The notes below the pieces were generated by a model. It was not told the origin of the DNA and did not search any database. It saw only the letters and a program-made list of their open reading frames with translations. A stretch of 38,765 nucleotides of DNA, from NCBI GenBank assembly GCA_001830245.1, contig MIDV01000057.1:22306-61070 (forward strand), read 5' to 3'. This DNA is from Lysobacterales bacterium RIFOXYA1_FULL_69_10. GTDB lineage: Bacteria > Pseudomonadota > Gammaproteobacteria > Xanthomonadales > Xanthomonadaceae. The position numbers were made by a program, and so were the translations under genes. This document shows, piece by piece, positions 24,073 to 31,581 of the stretch (position 1 is its first letter; every line of letters begins with the position of its first letter).

Positions 24073-25401
24073 ATGGAAGCCGGACTGCCGTTCGCCGACC
24101 GCATCGAAGCCGCCAGCCGGCTGGTGTGGGCGCTGCAGGGTTACAAGGGCACGCGGCCGCTGGTACTGGCCATCCCGCGCGGCGCCGTGCCGATGGGCCG
24201 GCTGATCGCCGACGCGCTGGACGGCGAGCTGGACGTGGTGCTGGTGCGCAAGCTGGGCTCGCCCGACAACCCGGAGTTCGCCATCGGCGCCGTCGACGAG
24301 GACGGCCACGTCATGCTGGACGACGAAGCCGCCCGCTGGTCCGGCGCGAGCCCGGCCTACGTGCGCATGGAAGCCGACCGCCAGTGGGAGCTCATCCGCG
24401 AGCGTCGGCAGGCCTGGTGCGGCGGGCAGCGCGGCATCGACCCCACCGGCCGCACCGTCATCGTGGTCGACGATGGCCTGGCCACCGGCGCCACCATGCT
24501 GTCGGCGCTGCGGTCGCTGCGCGCCCACAAACCCGCGCGGCTGGTGTGCGCCGTGCCGGTGGGCTCCCGCGAGGCCCTGCGCGCCGTGCAGGCGCTGTGC
24601 GACGAGGTGGTGTGCCTGCATGCGCCGCGGCCGTTCGGCGCGGTGGGGATGTACTACCGCCTGTTCAACAACGTGCCCGACAGCGAGGTGCTGCACGCAC
24701 TCAAGCGCAGCGGCCCCGTCCTCGCGCCCGTGACGCCACCGGCGTACCCGGTGCATGTCGATGCCGGAGACGCGCGGCTTGACGGCGAGCTGGTCGCCCC
24801 AACGGCACCACGCGGGCTGGTGGTGTTCGCCCATGGCAGCGGCAGCAGCCGCCACAGCCCGCGCAACCAGTACGTCGCCCACGCCCTGCAGCGGCGCGGC
24901 TACGCCACGCTGCTGTTCGACCTGCTCACCCCCGCCGAGGACCGCGACCCGCGCGTGCGCTTCGACATCCCGCTGCTGACCCGGCGCCTGCAGGCGGCCG
25001 TCGACTGGGCGTGGCTGGAAGCCGGCGGCACCCAGCCGATGGCCCTGTTCGGCGCCAGCACCGGCGCCGCCGCCGCGCTGGGCGTGGCCGCGGCCCGGCC
25101 CGACATCATCAAGGCGGTCATCTCACGCGGAGGCCGCCCCGACCTGGCCGGCCCGCAGACCCTGTCGCAAGTGCAGAGTCCCGTCCTGCTGATCGTCGGC
25201 GGCGCCGACACCGACGTGCTCCGCTTGAACCAGGCCGCCCGCCAGTACCTGCGCGGCCTCAGCGAACTGGCGTTGGTGCCCGGCGCGACGCATCTGTTCG
25301 AGGAGGCCGGAGCGTTGGAGGAGGTGGCGGTGAGGGCGGGGGAGTGGTTGGATCGGGTGCTGGGGGAGGGGGCGCTGGGCCAGGTGGCGCGATTGGCTTG
25401 A
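24073..25401 (+). CDS. Phosphoribosyltransferase-alpha/beta hydrolase fusion protein
   Basis: 442-aa two-domain protein. Residues 1-215 are a type I phosphoribosyltransferase: ALQGYKGTRPLVLAIPRGAV, VLVRKLGSP, and the PRPP loop VIVVDDGLATGATM (D133, D134). The end FGAVGMYYRLFNNVPDSEVL is typical of the predicted PRTase subgroup. Residues 230-440 are a dienelactone-hydrolase-like alpha/beta hydrolase: VVFAHGSGSSRHSPRN, nucleophile S329 in FGASTGAAA, IVGGADTDVL for the acid and GATHLFEE for the histidine. ATG 24073 has GGAGG upstream and follows an FNR box. These domains are also known as separate or fused genes in stress loci with erythromycin-esterase-like proteins. The reaction is unknown. 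Confidence 0.93.
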   Translation: MEAGLPFADRIEAASRLVWALQGYKGTRPLVLAIPRGAVPMGRLIADALDGELDVVLVRKLGSPDNPEFAIGAVDEDGHVMLDDEAARWSGASPAYVRMEADRQWELIRERRQAWCGGQRGIDPTGRTVIVVDDGLATGATMLSALRSLRAHKPARLVCAVPVGSREALRAVQALCDEVVCLHAPRPFGAVGMYYRLFNNVPDSEVLHALKRSGPVLAPVTPPAYPVHVDAGDARLDGELVAPTAPRGLVVFAHGSGSSRHSPRNQYVAHALQRRGYATLLFDLLTPAEDRDPRVRFDIPLLTRRLQAAVDWAWLEAGGTQPMALFGASTGAAAALGVAAARPDIIKAVISRGGRPDLAGPQTLSQVQSPVLLIVGGADTDVLRLNQAARQYLRGLSELALVPGATHLFEEAGALEEVAVRAGEWLDRVLGEGALGQVARLA

Positions 25402-25658
25402 AGCGATCGCCCTCCAGCAGCCGCTCGGAACACGGTGGCCGGGATTCTTTCGATAGCACGGCGTGGGTGCCGTGATAAACGTGGCACTTCAGGATCGCTG
25501 CATTTGCGGAGAGCGCGTTGGCGATTCAGTGAGCAAGGGGCGGAAAGCTGCTGTTTATTGGCCGTGATGCGGACCTCACCGTCGTCGCGCCATTGGCCCC
25601 TGATACCACCCCGTTCGTGGGGTCTATTTCGCGCGGCAAATAGAAACCCGAGGCCCAC

Positions 25659-26018
25659 ATGGCAACGACACTCCTTTTCATCCTAAATGATGGCGCCTAC
25701 GGCTCAGAGAAGACCTACAACGCGCTCCGCCTTGCGATGGCGCTGCAGAAGGATCAGCCTGAAGTCGAGGTGCGCATGTTCCTAATGGCAGACGCGGTTA
25801 CGGCAGCTCTGTCTTCGCAGAACACGCCGCAGGGTTACTACAACATCGAGAGGATGCTTACCTCGGTCATCAACAAGGCCGGTCGTGTCAGGCTTTGTGG
25901 CACTTGTTGCGAGGCTCGTGGCATCAAATCATTGTCGCTCCTCGAGGGTGCCGAAGTGAGCACAATGAGCCAGTTGGCGCAGTGGACCGTCGAGTCAGAC
26001 AAGGTGTTGGTCTTTTAG
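25659..26018 (+). CDS. DsrE/DsrF-like sulfur-relay family protein
   Basis: 119-aa single-domain DsrE-fold protein: LFILNDGAYGSEKTYNALRL forms the first strand and helix, VEVRMFLMADAVTAAL follows, and LCGTCCEARGI carries the cysteines at the site where family members transfer persulfide or sense redox state. The C-terminal MSQLAQWTVESDKVLVF is typical. The start ATG is supported by the family N-terminus. A small inverted repeat (CTATTT 25624-25629, AAATAG 25638-25643) sits just before the ribosome site and could be an operator. It stands alone on its strand; the next gap holds an attC-like sequence. Base composition is less GC-biased than in the gene to its left. Confidence 0.9.
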   Translation: MATTLLFILNDGAYGSEKTYNALRLAMALQKDQPEVEVRMFLMADAVTAALSSQNTPQGYYNIERMLTSVINKAGRVRLCGTCCEARGIKSLSLLEGAEVSTMSQLAQWTVESDKVLVF

Positions 26019-26047
26019 GCCCTCTCACTGACCTCGACGACAGCAAT

Positions 26048-26164
26048 GGCCCAGAAATCCGGTCAAGCGGAACCCGCTGCGCCGCTTCGCTCGCTGTATT
26101 GTTGGCGTTGATACGTCGGCTCCCGATCAGCAGGTTGCGCGTCGGCTCGGTTCAGGCGTTAGCC
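26048..26164 (+). repeat. attC-like (integron cassette) site, degenerate
   Basis: 117 bp. The left end GGCCCAGAAATCCGGTCAAG resembles the left half of class-1 cassette attC sites (RYYYAAC then AATTCGTTCAAGC). The right end GGCTCGGTTCAGGCGTTAGC, completed by a final C at 26164, resembles GGCTTAATTCAAGCGTTAGA of the aadA attC. The core contains CCGCTGCGCCGCTTCGC. The next ORF starts two bases later, as cassette genes do. The R'' box is mutated (CCCAGA for YYYAAC). Confidence 0.45.
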
Positions 26165-26165
26165 A

Positions 26166-26675
26166 ATGGGAACAACGCTAGGCGGCATAACTTCGACGAT
26201 GAGCATCAGAGCGTTCTCACCATCCGATTTGCCAGCCGTGCTGAAGATCTACGCTTGCTCAAAGCTGGATGAACTCGCACGAGAGCCTCACGTTCCCGCC
26301 CTAATCCCGCTCGAGCTTGATGAGCAGCGATACGCCACGTTCAAGCGCTCAACGGTGCATGTATATGGCGGCACTGAGCTTCTCGGCTACTCGGCACGCT
26401 GCGGCAACGAGATAACGGGCCTGTTCGTCCATCCGTCCGGGCGCGGCCAAGGTATCGGGCGGAGACTTTTGGAGCACCTGCTTGCAGATTTCTCTGGCCC
26501 CAGTCATCTCCACGTAGCAGCATCAAACAAGGTCGCCATCTCGCTTTATAGGCAGTATGGCTTCGAGGTCTTTGAGACATATATGGCCAGCTACAATGGT
26601 CAGCCTGTCCTCGCTGCCACGATGCATCAATCCACGAGCGGCACAGGGGGTCAGGCGCACTTCCGATTTTTTTGA
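26166..26675 (+). CDS. GNAT-family N-acetyltransferase
   Basis: Acetyl-CoA-dependent acetyltransferase of the GNAT superfamily; substrate unknown. Motif A is LFVHPSGRGQGIGRRLLEHL with the pyrophosphate loop R-x-x-G-x-G. The C-terminal AASNKVAISLYRQYGFEVFET is the usual GNAT strand-helix end. From ATG 26166 it has 169 aa; an ATG at 26199 (MSIRAFSPSDLPAV) begins exactly where GNAT folds usually start and is a good alternative. It follows the GTTAGCC end of an attC-like site by one base, so it may be a cassette gene. The last 20 residues are unusual for the family. Confidence 0.88.
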   Translation: MGTTLGGITSTMSIRAFSPSDLPAVLKIYACSKLDELAREPHVPALIPLELDEQRYATFKRSTVHVYGGTELLGYSARCGNEITGLFVHPSGRGQGIGRRLLEHLLADFSGPSHLHVAASNKVAISLYRQYGFEVFETYMASYNGQPVLAATMHQSTSGTGGQAHFRFF

Positions 26676-26769
26676 TGAATGACAGAGGGAGTGGACGCTC
26701 CAATTGGACCGCCCTTTGTAGATTCCTGCTATCGCTTAATTGAGGTGCTAGCTCGAATTGGAGGATGTC

Positions 26770-27195
26770 GTGACGACCGCTTGGACAACTCTGTGCCTCG
26801 CATTGCTCCTCCCGTCCCTCGCGGTTGCGGGGGAGCACCGGGAGGTCCTGCACGCGGCTCTGAAGAAGGTCGAATCGATCGAAGGTCCCTTTGACACCAT
26901 TGTGCTGTCACCAGACCTTTCGCCGGAGCTGCGCCAGGCAGCCTGGCAATTGCGCACCACGGTCGAGCAATCCACGCTTGCTCCCTCTGTGGATGAGCAG
27001 CTACCAGATACCTACTTTCGGCTCGGCCGCGTCGACATTCAGGGCGACGTTGCAACTGTGTCGGGTGACGTAGGTGCGGTACTGCGCCCTGATCCCAGCA
27101 ACCTGTTTGGCTGCGGCGTCGGATACGTCATCGGCCTCAAGCGGAGTTCGCAAGGCACTTGGGTGCCACAAGACGTGTCTTCCCTTGCCTGTTAG
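26770..27195 (+). CDS. Secreted hypothetical protein (141 aa)
   Basis: Family not recognised. Start GTG 26770 behind GGAGG. A signal peptide is clear (WTTLCLALLLPSLAVAG, cleavage near AVAG). The mature chain has a helical first half (EVLHAALKKVESIEGPFDTI) and a beta-rich second half (YFRLGRVDIQGDVATVSGDV, then GCGVGYVIGLKRSSQGTWVP), ending in SSLAC. C at the GCG motif and the terminal C may form a disulfide. The pattern of a hydroxyl-radical-free beta meander with a WVP end is seen in many small exported hypothetical proteins. It is one of the single-gene units of the suspected cassette tract. Confidence 0.7.
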   Translation: MTTAWTTLCLALLLPSLAVAGEHREVLHAALKKVESIEGPFDTIVLSPDLSPELRQAAWQLRTTVEQSTLAPSVDEQLPDTYFRLGRVDIQGDVATVSGDVGAVLRPDPSNLFGCGVGYVIGLKRSSQGTWVPQDVSSLAC

Positions 27196-27223
27196 TCCGT
27201 TCGATGGGGCCTAACCTTTCAGA

Positions 27224-28117
27224 ATGACCAGTCTCAGCACGACCCTTCGAACGCGATTAGGGCTCGCCGACCCTGTTCCGGTCGACTTCCGGCGGGGCGA
27301 CATCGAAGTGTTCGACGGATTCGAGCGGCAACGGATCGAGTACCGCGGGCTCGAAGGTGACTCCATTCCGGCTTTCCTGTTCACGCCGACGGGTCGCAGT
27401 ACGCGCGGTGGAGTGGTGGTCTTCCATCAGCACAATGGTGAATTCCACTTCGGCAAGAGCGAGGTGGCCGGCGATGTGGGCGATGCATTCCAGGCCTTCG
27501 GGCCGGCGCTCGCTCGCAGGGGCCTCGCCGTCCTGGCCCCTGACGCCATCACGTTCGAGGATCGGCGAGCAGGGGTGCAGGGGGTCGAGCCGGACTACTA
27601 CGATTGGCTCCAGCACTACAACGCCATGAGCTATCGGCTGCTGGACGGCGACTTGCTGATGAGGAAGTGCCTGGATGATGCCCAACGTGCCCTGAGCGTT
27701 CTGCTCCAGGCCTCCGGGGTAGACGAGAGGCTCGTGGGCGTGGCCGGCCACTCGTACGGCGGCTATACGGCGCTCTACCACGCGGCGGTCGATGCACGAT
27801 GCAGGTTCGCATGCGTCAGCGGTGCGGTATGCAGTTTCGGGACGCGCCGCCGGGAAGGCACCGGGGTCACGCTGTTTGAGGCCGTGCCCGGGCTCGCTCG
27901 CGAAATGGACACGCACGATGTTCTTTCAGCCATCGGACCTCGGCCGACACTGGTTGTGTCGGGTACCGGGGACAAGTACTCGCGCGACGCCGACGAGGTC
28001 GTGGCCAAGGTCGGGGGCGATTTCATCACCGAGCTTCGCATCGACCGCGGACACGCACTCGATCAAGAGAGGTTCGATGCGATCGTCGAATGGCTCGTCG
28101 ACCGTGTATCTCACTGA
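27224..28117 (+). CDS. Dienelactone-hydrolase-like alpha/beta hydrolase
   Basis: 297-aa cytosolic alpha/beta hydrolase. GGVVVFHQHNGEFHFGKSE forms the oxyanion region, VAGHSYGGYT carries nucleophile S177, SGTGDKYSRD the acid D250 and DRGHALDQE the histidine H277, so the triad is complete. An N-terminal beta extension (FERQRIEYRGLEGDSIPAFL) is typical of acetyl-xylan-esterase/DLH-like members that act on small esters. ATG 27224 follows GGCCTAACCTTTCAG, which looks like the right half of a decayed attC site. Substrate unknown. Confidence 0.88.
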   Translation: MTSLSTTLRTRLGLADPVPVDFRRGDIEVFDGFERQRIEYRGLEGDSIPAFLFTPTGRSTRGGVVVFHQHNGEFHFGKSEVAGDVGDAFQAFGPALARRGLAVLAPDAITFEDRRAGVQGVEPDYYDWLQHYNAMSYRLLDGDLLMRKCLDDAQRALSVLLQASGVDERLVGVAGHSYGGYTALYHAAVDARCRFACVSGAVCSFGTRRREGTGVTLFEAVPGLAREMDTHDVLSAIGPRPTLVVSGTGDKYSRDADEVVAKVGGDFITELRIDRGHALDQERFDAIVEWLVDRVSH

Positions 28118-28125
28118 CCACATCA

Positions 28126-28140
28126 GGGTCAGGTTCACTT
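28126..28140 (+). repeat. GGGTCAGGTTCACTT repeat, copy 1
   Basis: Starts 9 bp after the stop of the dienelactone-hydrolase-like gene. The surrounding 20-mer CATCAGGGTCAGGTTCACTT (28121-28140) matches copy 2 at 30233-30252 in 19 of 20 bases. Similar motifs are frequent near REP-associated transposase genes in related genomes (recalled, not searched). Confidence 0.7.
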
Positions 28141-28216
28141 CTTTAGTTCGCTCACTTGCCAATTCAAATCTGCGGGCACGATCGATGCCTGTTTGCAGGC
28201 TGAAATCTTCTTCCGG

Positions 28217-28723
28217 ATGAAAATCTCCATACGACCTGAGGCAGCCGGGGACGCCGCTGCCATTGAAGCCGTCACGCTGGCGGCTTTCCGCAACGCACCG
28301 CACACCAACCACACTGAGCAGTTCATTGTCGCGGCGCTGCGGGAGGCGGGCGTACTGACGGTATCGCTGGTGGCGGTCGATGGTTACGCGGTGATCGGGC
28401 ATGTGGCGTTCTCGCCGGTGACCGTGTCGGACAACGCCCAAGGGTGGTTTGGGCTGGGGCCGGTGTCCGTGTTGCCGGACTCGCAAGGCAAGCGCATCGG
28501 GACACAGCTGATCGAGCACGGGCTTGGGCTGCTGCGCAAGCGCGGGGCATCCGGGGTCGTGGTCCTGGGCGATCCGCGCTATTACGCGCGGTTCGGGTTC
28601 CGCGCCGAGCCGTCGTTGGTTCTGCCGGACGTGCCGCCCTTGTACTTCCAGGCGCTGTCTTTCAGCGGCGGGCTGCCGAGCGGTACGGTTGCCTACCATC
28701 CGGCGTTCGGCTCGACGGCGTGA
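28217..28723 (+). CDS. GNAT-family N-acetyltransferase (YhbS-like)
   Basis: 168-aa GNAT. MKISIRPEAAGDAAAIEAVT is the standard first strand and helix. Acetyl-CoA loop: LGPVSVLPDSQGKRIGTQLI (Q-G-K-R-I-G). GASGVVVLGDPRYYARFGF is the signature of the YhbS/predicted-acetyltransferase group, whose members end with a compact C-terminal fold as here. ATG 28217 is chosen from homology of the N-terminus; upstream codons run through the repeat-bearing spacer. Substrate unknown. Confidence 0.92.
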   Translation: MKISIRPEAAGDAAAIEAVTLAAFRNAPHTNHTEQFIVAALREAGVLTVSLVAVDGYAVIGHVAFSPVTVSDNAQGWFGLGPVSVLPDSQGKRIGTQLIEHGLGLLRKRGASGVVVLGDPRYYARFGFRAEPSLVLPDVPPLYFQALSFSGGLPSGTVAYHPAFGSTA

Positions 28724-28728
28724 TACGG

Positions 28729-28890
28729 ACTCAACACGAACGGCTTAGGCCCACTGCACTTGCAGCCCAGGAGTCGCGCGTGAGCCCAGGAGCACGTGTC
28801 GGAGTGGACTTTCCCGCAAACTGTGGAAAGAGCGGTTCCCACCCCTGTTTGAGTTGAGCGTCACACCGTACAAAGGTCAGGCGTAGAGAC
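28729..28890 (+). repeat. Possible decayed attC-like site
   Basis: ACTCAAC at 28729-28735, just after the GNAT stop, fits RYYYAAC. GGTCAGGCGTAGAGAC (28875-28890), just before the next gene, resembles an attC right end that lost one T from GTTAGAC. The centre shows no convincing stem, so this is the weaker of the proposed sites. Confidence 0.3.
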
Positions 28891-28904
28891 GCGGATCCAA
28901 CCAT

Positions 28905-29717
28905 ATGCAGACAGTTACCATTCCCCCTTCGCACGCATCATTTCTCGAGCGCGCTCTGCCGCGCCTGCAGGCTGACCCACGTATCGTCGGTGTAGCCGCT
29001 GCGGGCTCGTTCGCCAGTGGAAACATGGACGAGTTCAGCGACCTGGATCTGGTCGTTGCGGTGGAACCTGGCACCGTGGCCGCCGTCATGGCCGAGCGTC
29101 ATCGTCTGGCAGCCCAGCTGGGTCCACTGGTCGCGGCATTCACCGGCGAGCATGTCGGCGAACCACGCGTACTGATCTGCATGTACGAGGGCGAAGAGGG
29201 CGGCGCGCCGCTCCATGTCGATCTCAAGTTCGTTTCGCTGCCAGACGCCGCCGCCCGTGTGGACGAGCCGATGGTGCTCTGGGAACGTGAGGCGCGGTTG
29301 AGCCGCGTTCTAAGGACGGATGAGGCACGTTACCCGGCCCCGGACCTGGCCTGGATCGAGGACCGCTTCTGGGTGTGGGTCCATTACGCGACGCTCAAGA
29401 TCGGTCGGGGTGAGCTGTTCGAGGCGGTGGATTTTCTTGCTTTCCTGCGCGGCCAGGTACTGGGTCCTCTTGCGTTGGTGGAAGCAGGCGCGCAGCCGGC
29501 GGGTGTGCGTCGCGTGGAGACCGCTGCTCCGTCTCGTGCCTTGCAGCTTCAAGCGACGGTTGCCGCGTACGATCGACAGTCGTGCATCCATTGCCTCTAC
29601 GCGGCGGTCGATCTCTACCGCTCGCTTCGACACGCAGTAGGAAGTGATCACGTGGTGGCGAATGAAGCCGCGGAAAGCACGGCGATGGCGTACTTGGCAG
29701 ACATCGCTGCGCGCTGA
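28905..29717 (+). CDS. Nucleotidyltransferase-domain protein
   Basis: 270-aa protein. VAAAGSFASGNMDEFSDLDL contains the pol-beta-type nucleotidyltransferase signature GS-x10-D-x-D (G34, S35, D46, D48). A second part (DLAWIEDRFWVWVHYATLKI, then LFEAVDFLAFLRGQVLGPLA) is a helical domain like that of streptomycin/aminoglycoside adenylyltransferases. QSCIHCLYAAVDLYRSLRHA follows. It may adenylylate a small molecule or protein; resistance activity cannot be claimed. ATG 28905 lacks a strong ribosome site. It sits in the suspected cassette tract, consistent with acquired nucleotidyltransferase genes. Confidence 0.85.
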   Translation: MQTVTIPPSHASFLERALPRLQADPRIVGVAAAGSFASGNMDEFSDLDLVVAVEPGTVAAVMAERHRLAAQLGPLVAAFTGEHVGEPRVLICMYEGEEGGAPLHVDLKFVSLPDAAARVDEPMVLWEREARLSRVLRTDEARYPAPDLAWIEDRFWVWVHYATLKIGRGELFEAVDFLAFLRGQVLGPLALVEAGAQPAGVRRVETAAPSRALQLQATVAAYDRQSCIHCLYAAVDLYRSLRHAVGSDHVVANEAAESTAMAYLADIAAR

Positions 29718-29726
29718 CTGGAACGT

Positions 29727-29812
29727 GGCCAGATACGTCCGATGCTTCGCGCCAGAAGGCCCGTCGTCCGAGCCGGACCCGCTTCGCGGCTCGGCCCAAC
29801 CCAGTTGTCAGG
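29727..29812 (+). repeat. Possible decayed attC-like site with perfect stem
   Basis: CCGAGCCG (29768-29775) and CGGCTCGG (29787-29794) form a perfect 8-bp stem around GACCCGCTTCG. The same GACCCGCTTCGCGGCTCGG core is usual in cassette attC sites. CCCAACCCAG then replaces the usual YTTAACTCAG, and GTTGTCAGG ends it. The left edge GGCCAGATACGTCC resembles that at 26048. Confidence 0.4.
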
Positions 29813-29822
29813 TATTCCATCC

Positions 29823-30221
29823 ATGCTCTTCGCAAGCCCCGTCACGACGTTCTTGCTGGCCATGGCGCCTGGTGTGCTGCTTCTGGCCGTGGGGCTCCTG
29901 CCCGTTATCCGAAAGAGAGTGCACGGGGTGATCCCGGCAACAGCGTTGGCCATGGGGCTCGCGCTTCTTGTGCTCCAGCTCTTCGTCGCTGGAGTCGTCA
30001 GCCTCGATGTCCTGGATGGTCTTGCCGATTCGATGCTGATGATTGTCGGGTTGCCGCTCGCAACCTTCCTGGTCTCGCTGGGTTTCCTGTCCCATCGAAG
30101 CGGGCTGTCGCTTCCGATTGCTGCCGCAAGCGGAGTCATTGGCGTTATCGGGCTTTGGTATCTGGGGGGCTTTGTTGTCATCAACACTGCGTGCGGCATC
30201 AGTCGTAACGGGGGGTGTTAG
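29823..30221 (+). CDS. Small four-helix membrane protein (132 aa)
   Basis: Family not recognised. Four hydrophobic helices: TTFLLAMAPGVLLLAVGLLP, VIPATALAMGLALLVLQLFV, MLMIVGLPLATFLVSLGFL and AAASGVIGVIGLWYLGGFVV, with short loops (RKRVHG inside). It ends NTACGISRNGGC; the gene stop TGTTAG is followed by TCC, as in the secreted hypothetical gene ending at 27195 (TGTTAGTCC both). ATG 29823 is the first start after an attC-like stem. Probably a single-gene cassette-type unit. Confidence 0.75.
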   Translation: MLFASPVTTFLLAMAPGVLLLAVGLLPVIRKRVHGVIPATALAMGLALLVLQLFVAGVVSLDVLDGLADSMLMIVGLPLATFLVSLGFLSHRSGLSLPIAAASGVIGVIGLWYLGGFVVINTACGISRNGGC

Positions 30222-30237
30222 TCCAGATGCAGCATCG

Positions 30238-30252
30238 GGGTCAGGTTCACTT
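30238..30252 (+). repeat. GGGTCAGGTTCACTT repeat, copy 2
   Basis: Lies 16 bp after the stop of the small membrane gene. See copy 1 at 28126 for the 19/20 match. It marks the right end of the stretch with atypical genes. Confidence 0.7.
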
Positions 30253-30356
30253 TTCCGGCAGCAGGGCCAAGGCCAGGTCTGAACCAGCGGCTCATCGCGA
30301 GCCTGGCCTGGACGTCAGAATCGACGCCCACCATCCGTTCGAGCTGGAGCTCTCCC

Positions 30357-30752
30357 ATGACCGACCGCCTTGCCTCCTGCACCTGTGGAAAGCTCACTGC
30401 CCGCACGCGCGGCGAGCCGATCCGGATTTCCGTCTGCCATTGCCTGGCGTGCCAGCGGCGCACGGGTAGCGTGTTCGCGGCGCAGGCGCGGTTCCCGCTG
30501 GCTGCGGTGACCCTTGACGGCCCCAGCCGCGAATTCGCACGCACCGGTGACGAAGGCACCACGGCGCGGTTCCACTTCTGCCCGGACTGCGGCGACACGG
30601 TGTACTACCTGATGGACGCGGTGCCCGATGCGGTGGCGATCCCGGTGGGGGTCTTTGCCGACCCGACGTTCCCGCCGCCGCGGGTCGAGGTGTACGAGTC
30701 GCGGCAGCACCCGTGGGTGCGGCTGCTGGGTGATATGGAGCGATACGACTGA
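30357..30752 (+). CDS. GFA/CENP-V-family zinc protein
   Basis: 131-aa member of the GFA family (glutathione-dependent formaldehyde-activating-enzyme fold). Zinc ligands are visible as CTCGKLT, CHCLACQRRTGS and FCPDCGD, the C-x-C, C-x-C-x2-C and C-x2-C sets of the family. The end VEVYESRQHPWVRLL is also typical. Most small GFA proteins have no proven enzymatic role. ATG 30357; the gene stands alone. Confidence 0.93.
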   Translation: MTDRLASCTCGKLTARTRGEPIRISVCHCLACQRRTGSVFAAQARFPLAAVTLDGPSREFARTGDEGTTARFHFCPDCGDTVYYLMDAVPDAVAIPVGVFADPTFPPPRVEVYESRQHPWVRLLGDMERYD

Positions 30753-30886
30753 GCGGCCGCCGCGCCGGCGCCTGACGACGCGGCGCTGGTTATCTCTTTG
30801 GCGGGTGATGTGCTGGCCACATGACCGAAGCAGCTCTGGCGTCGCGTCTTCCAGGGTGATGCACCGTTGAAGCACGAGGAGGTCAC

Positions 30887-31327
30887 ATGCGCGCCCCCAC
30901 CGTCGGCATCGCCATGCTTTGCGTGCTGCTGGCCTTTCTCGCTGGCGCCAGCTACGGGGCGGGCCAAGCGAGGTCGAAGGTCACCAACCTGCTGCACGAA
31001 TCGTTGAGCGAGCGGTTCACGCCCGGGCGCGAGGTCCTCGTGGACCTGGTCGAGATTCCACCCGACAGTCGACTGGATGCGCACTGGCATCCGGGCGAGG
31101 AGTTCCACTACTACCTCGAAGGCGATCCGGAAATCAGCATCGAAGGGCGGGGCACCACGCGCCCGGCACTGGGTACCGTCGGTCACGTGCCGTTCGAGAC
31201 ATTGCACCGCGCCGCGGCGGGCAAGGCCGGCGCCCGCATCCTGGTGTTCCGCGTGCATACCAGGGGAAAGCCCTGGCGCTACCTGGAGAACGAACAGCGC
31301 GACGGCCACGACGCGGTGCGGAAGTAG
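30887..31327 (+). CDS. Exported or membrane-anchored cupin protein
   Basis: 146-aa cupin. An N-terminal hydrophobic segment (VGIAMLCVLLAFLAGASYGA) is a signal peptide or anchor. The single cupin barrel has motif 1 DAHWHPGEEFHYYLEG with metal-type ligands H66, H68 and E72, and motif 2 around HVPFETLHRAAAG. ATG 30887 follows AGGAGG. The gene is followed by 254 bp before the next sigma gene, where only a short frame ending WWAGYTAAALVASLWHVRRY looks protein-like (possible remnant, unproven). Role unknown. Confidence 0.88.
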   Translation: MRAPTVGIAMLCVLLAFLAGASYGAGQARSKVTNLLHESLSERFTPGREVLVDLVEIPPDSRLDAHWHPGEEFHYYLEGDPEISIEGRGTTRPALGTVGHVPFETLHRAAAGKAGARILVFRVHTRGKPWRYLENEQRDGHDAVRK

Positions 31328-31581
31328 CCGCGGCCGGTAGGCGCTCCGGCGACGAATCCGTTGCATATCGCATTCATCGCGCCCAGCCGCCCGGCGGTGG
31401 ATACCTTCCATATGGCGGCGCTGGCCGCGGCCGGCCGGAACCATGGTGGGCCGGGTATACGGCCGCCGCGCTGGTCGCCAGCCTGTGGCACGTGCGGCGG
31501 TATTGAAGCCGCTGTGATATCCGTGGGCTCCGTCCGAATCATGTGGGTGAAGGGCGCAACGGCGCCGCCACCGGACGGGAC

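Noticed and set aside
28905..29717. Aminoglycoside adenylyltransferase resistance gene
   Set aside because: Only the general nucleotidyltransferase signature and a helical domain are visible; substrate-specific residues cannot be assigned.
31328..31581. Gene remnant ending WWAGYTAAALVASLWHVRRY
   Set aside because: A single hydrophobic stretch in an open frame that overlaps the cupin gene upstream; no start, no family match, too little to call a pseudogene.
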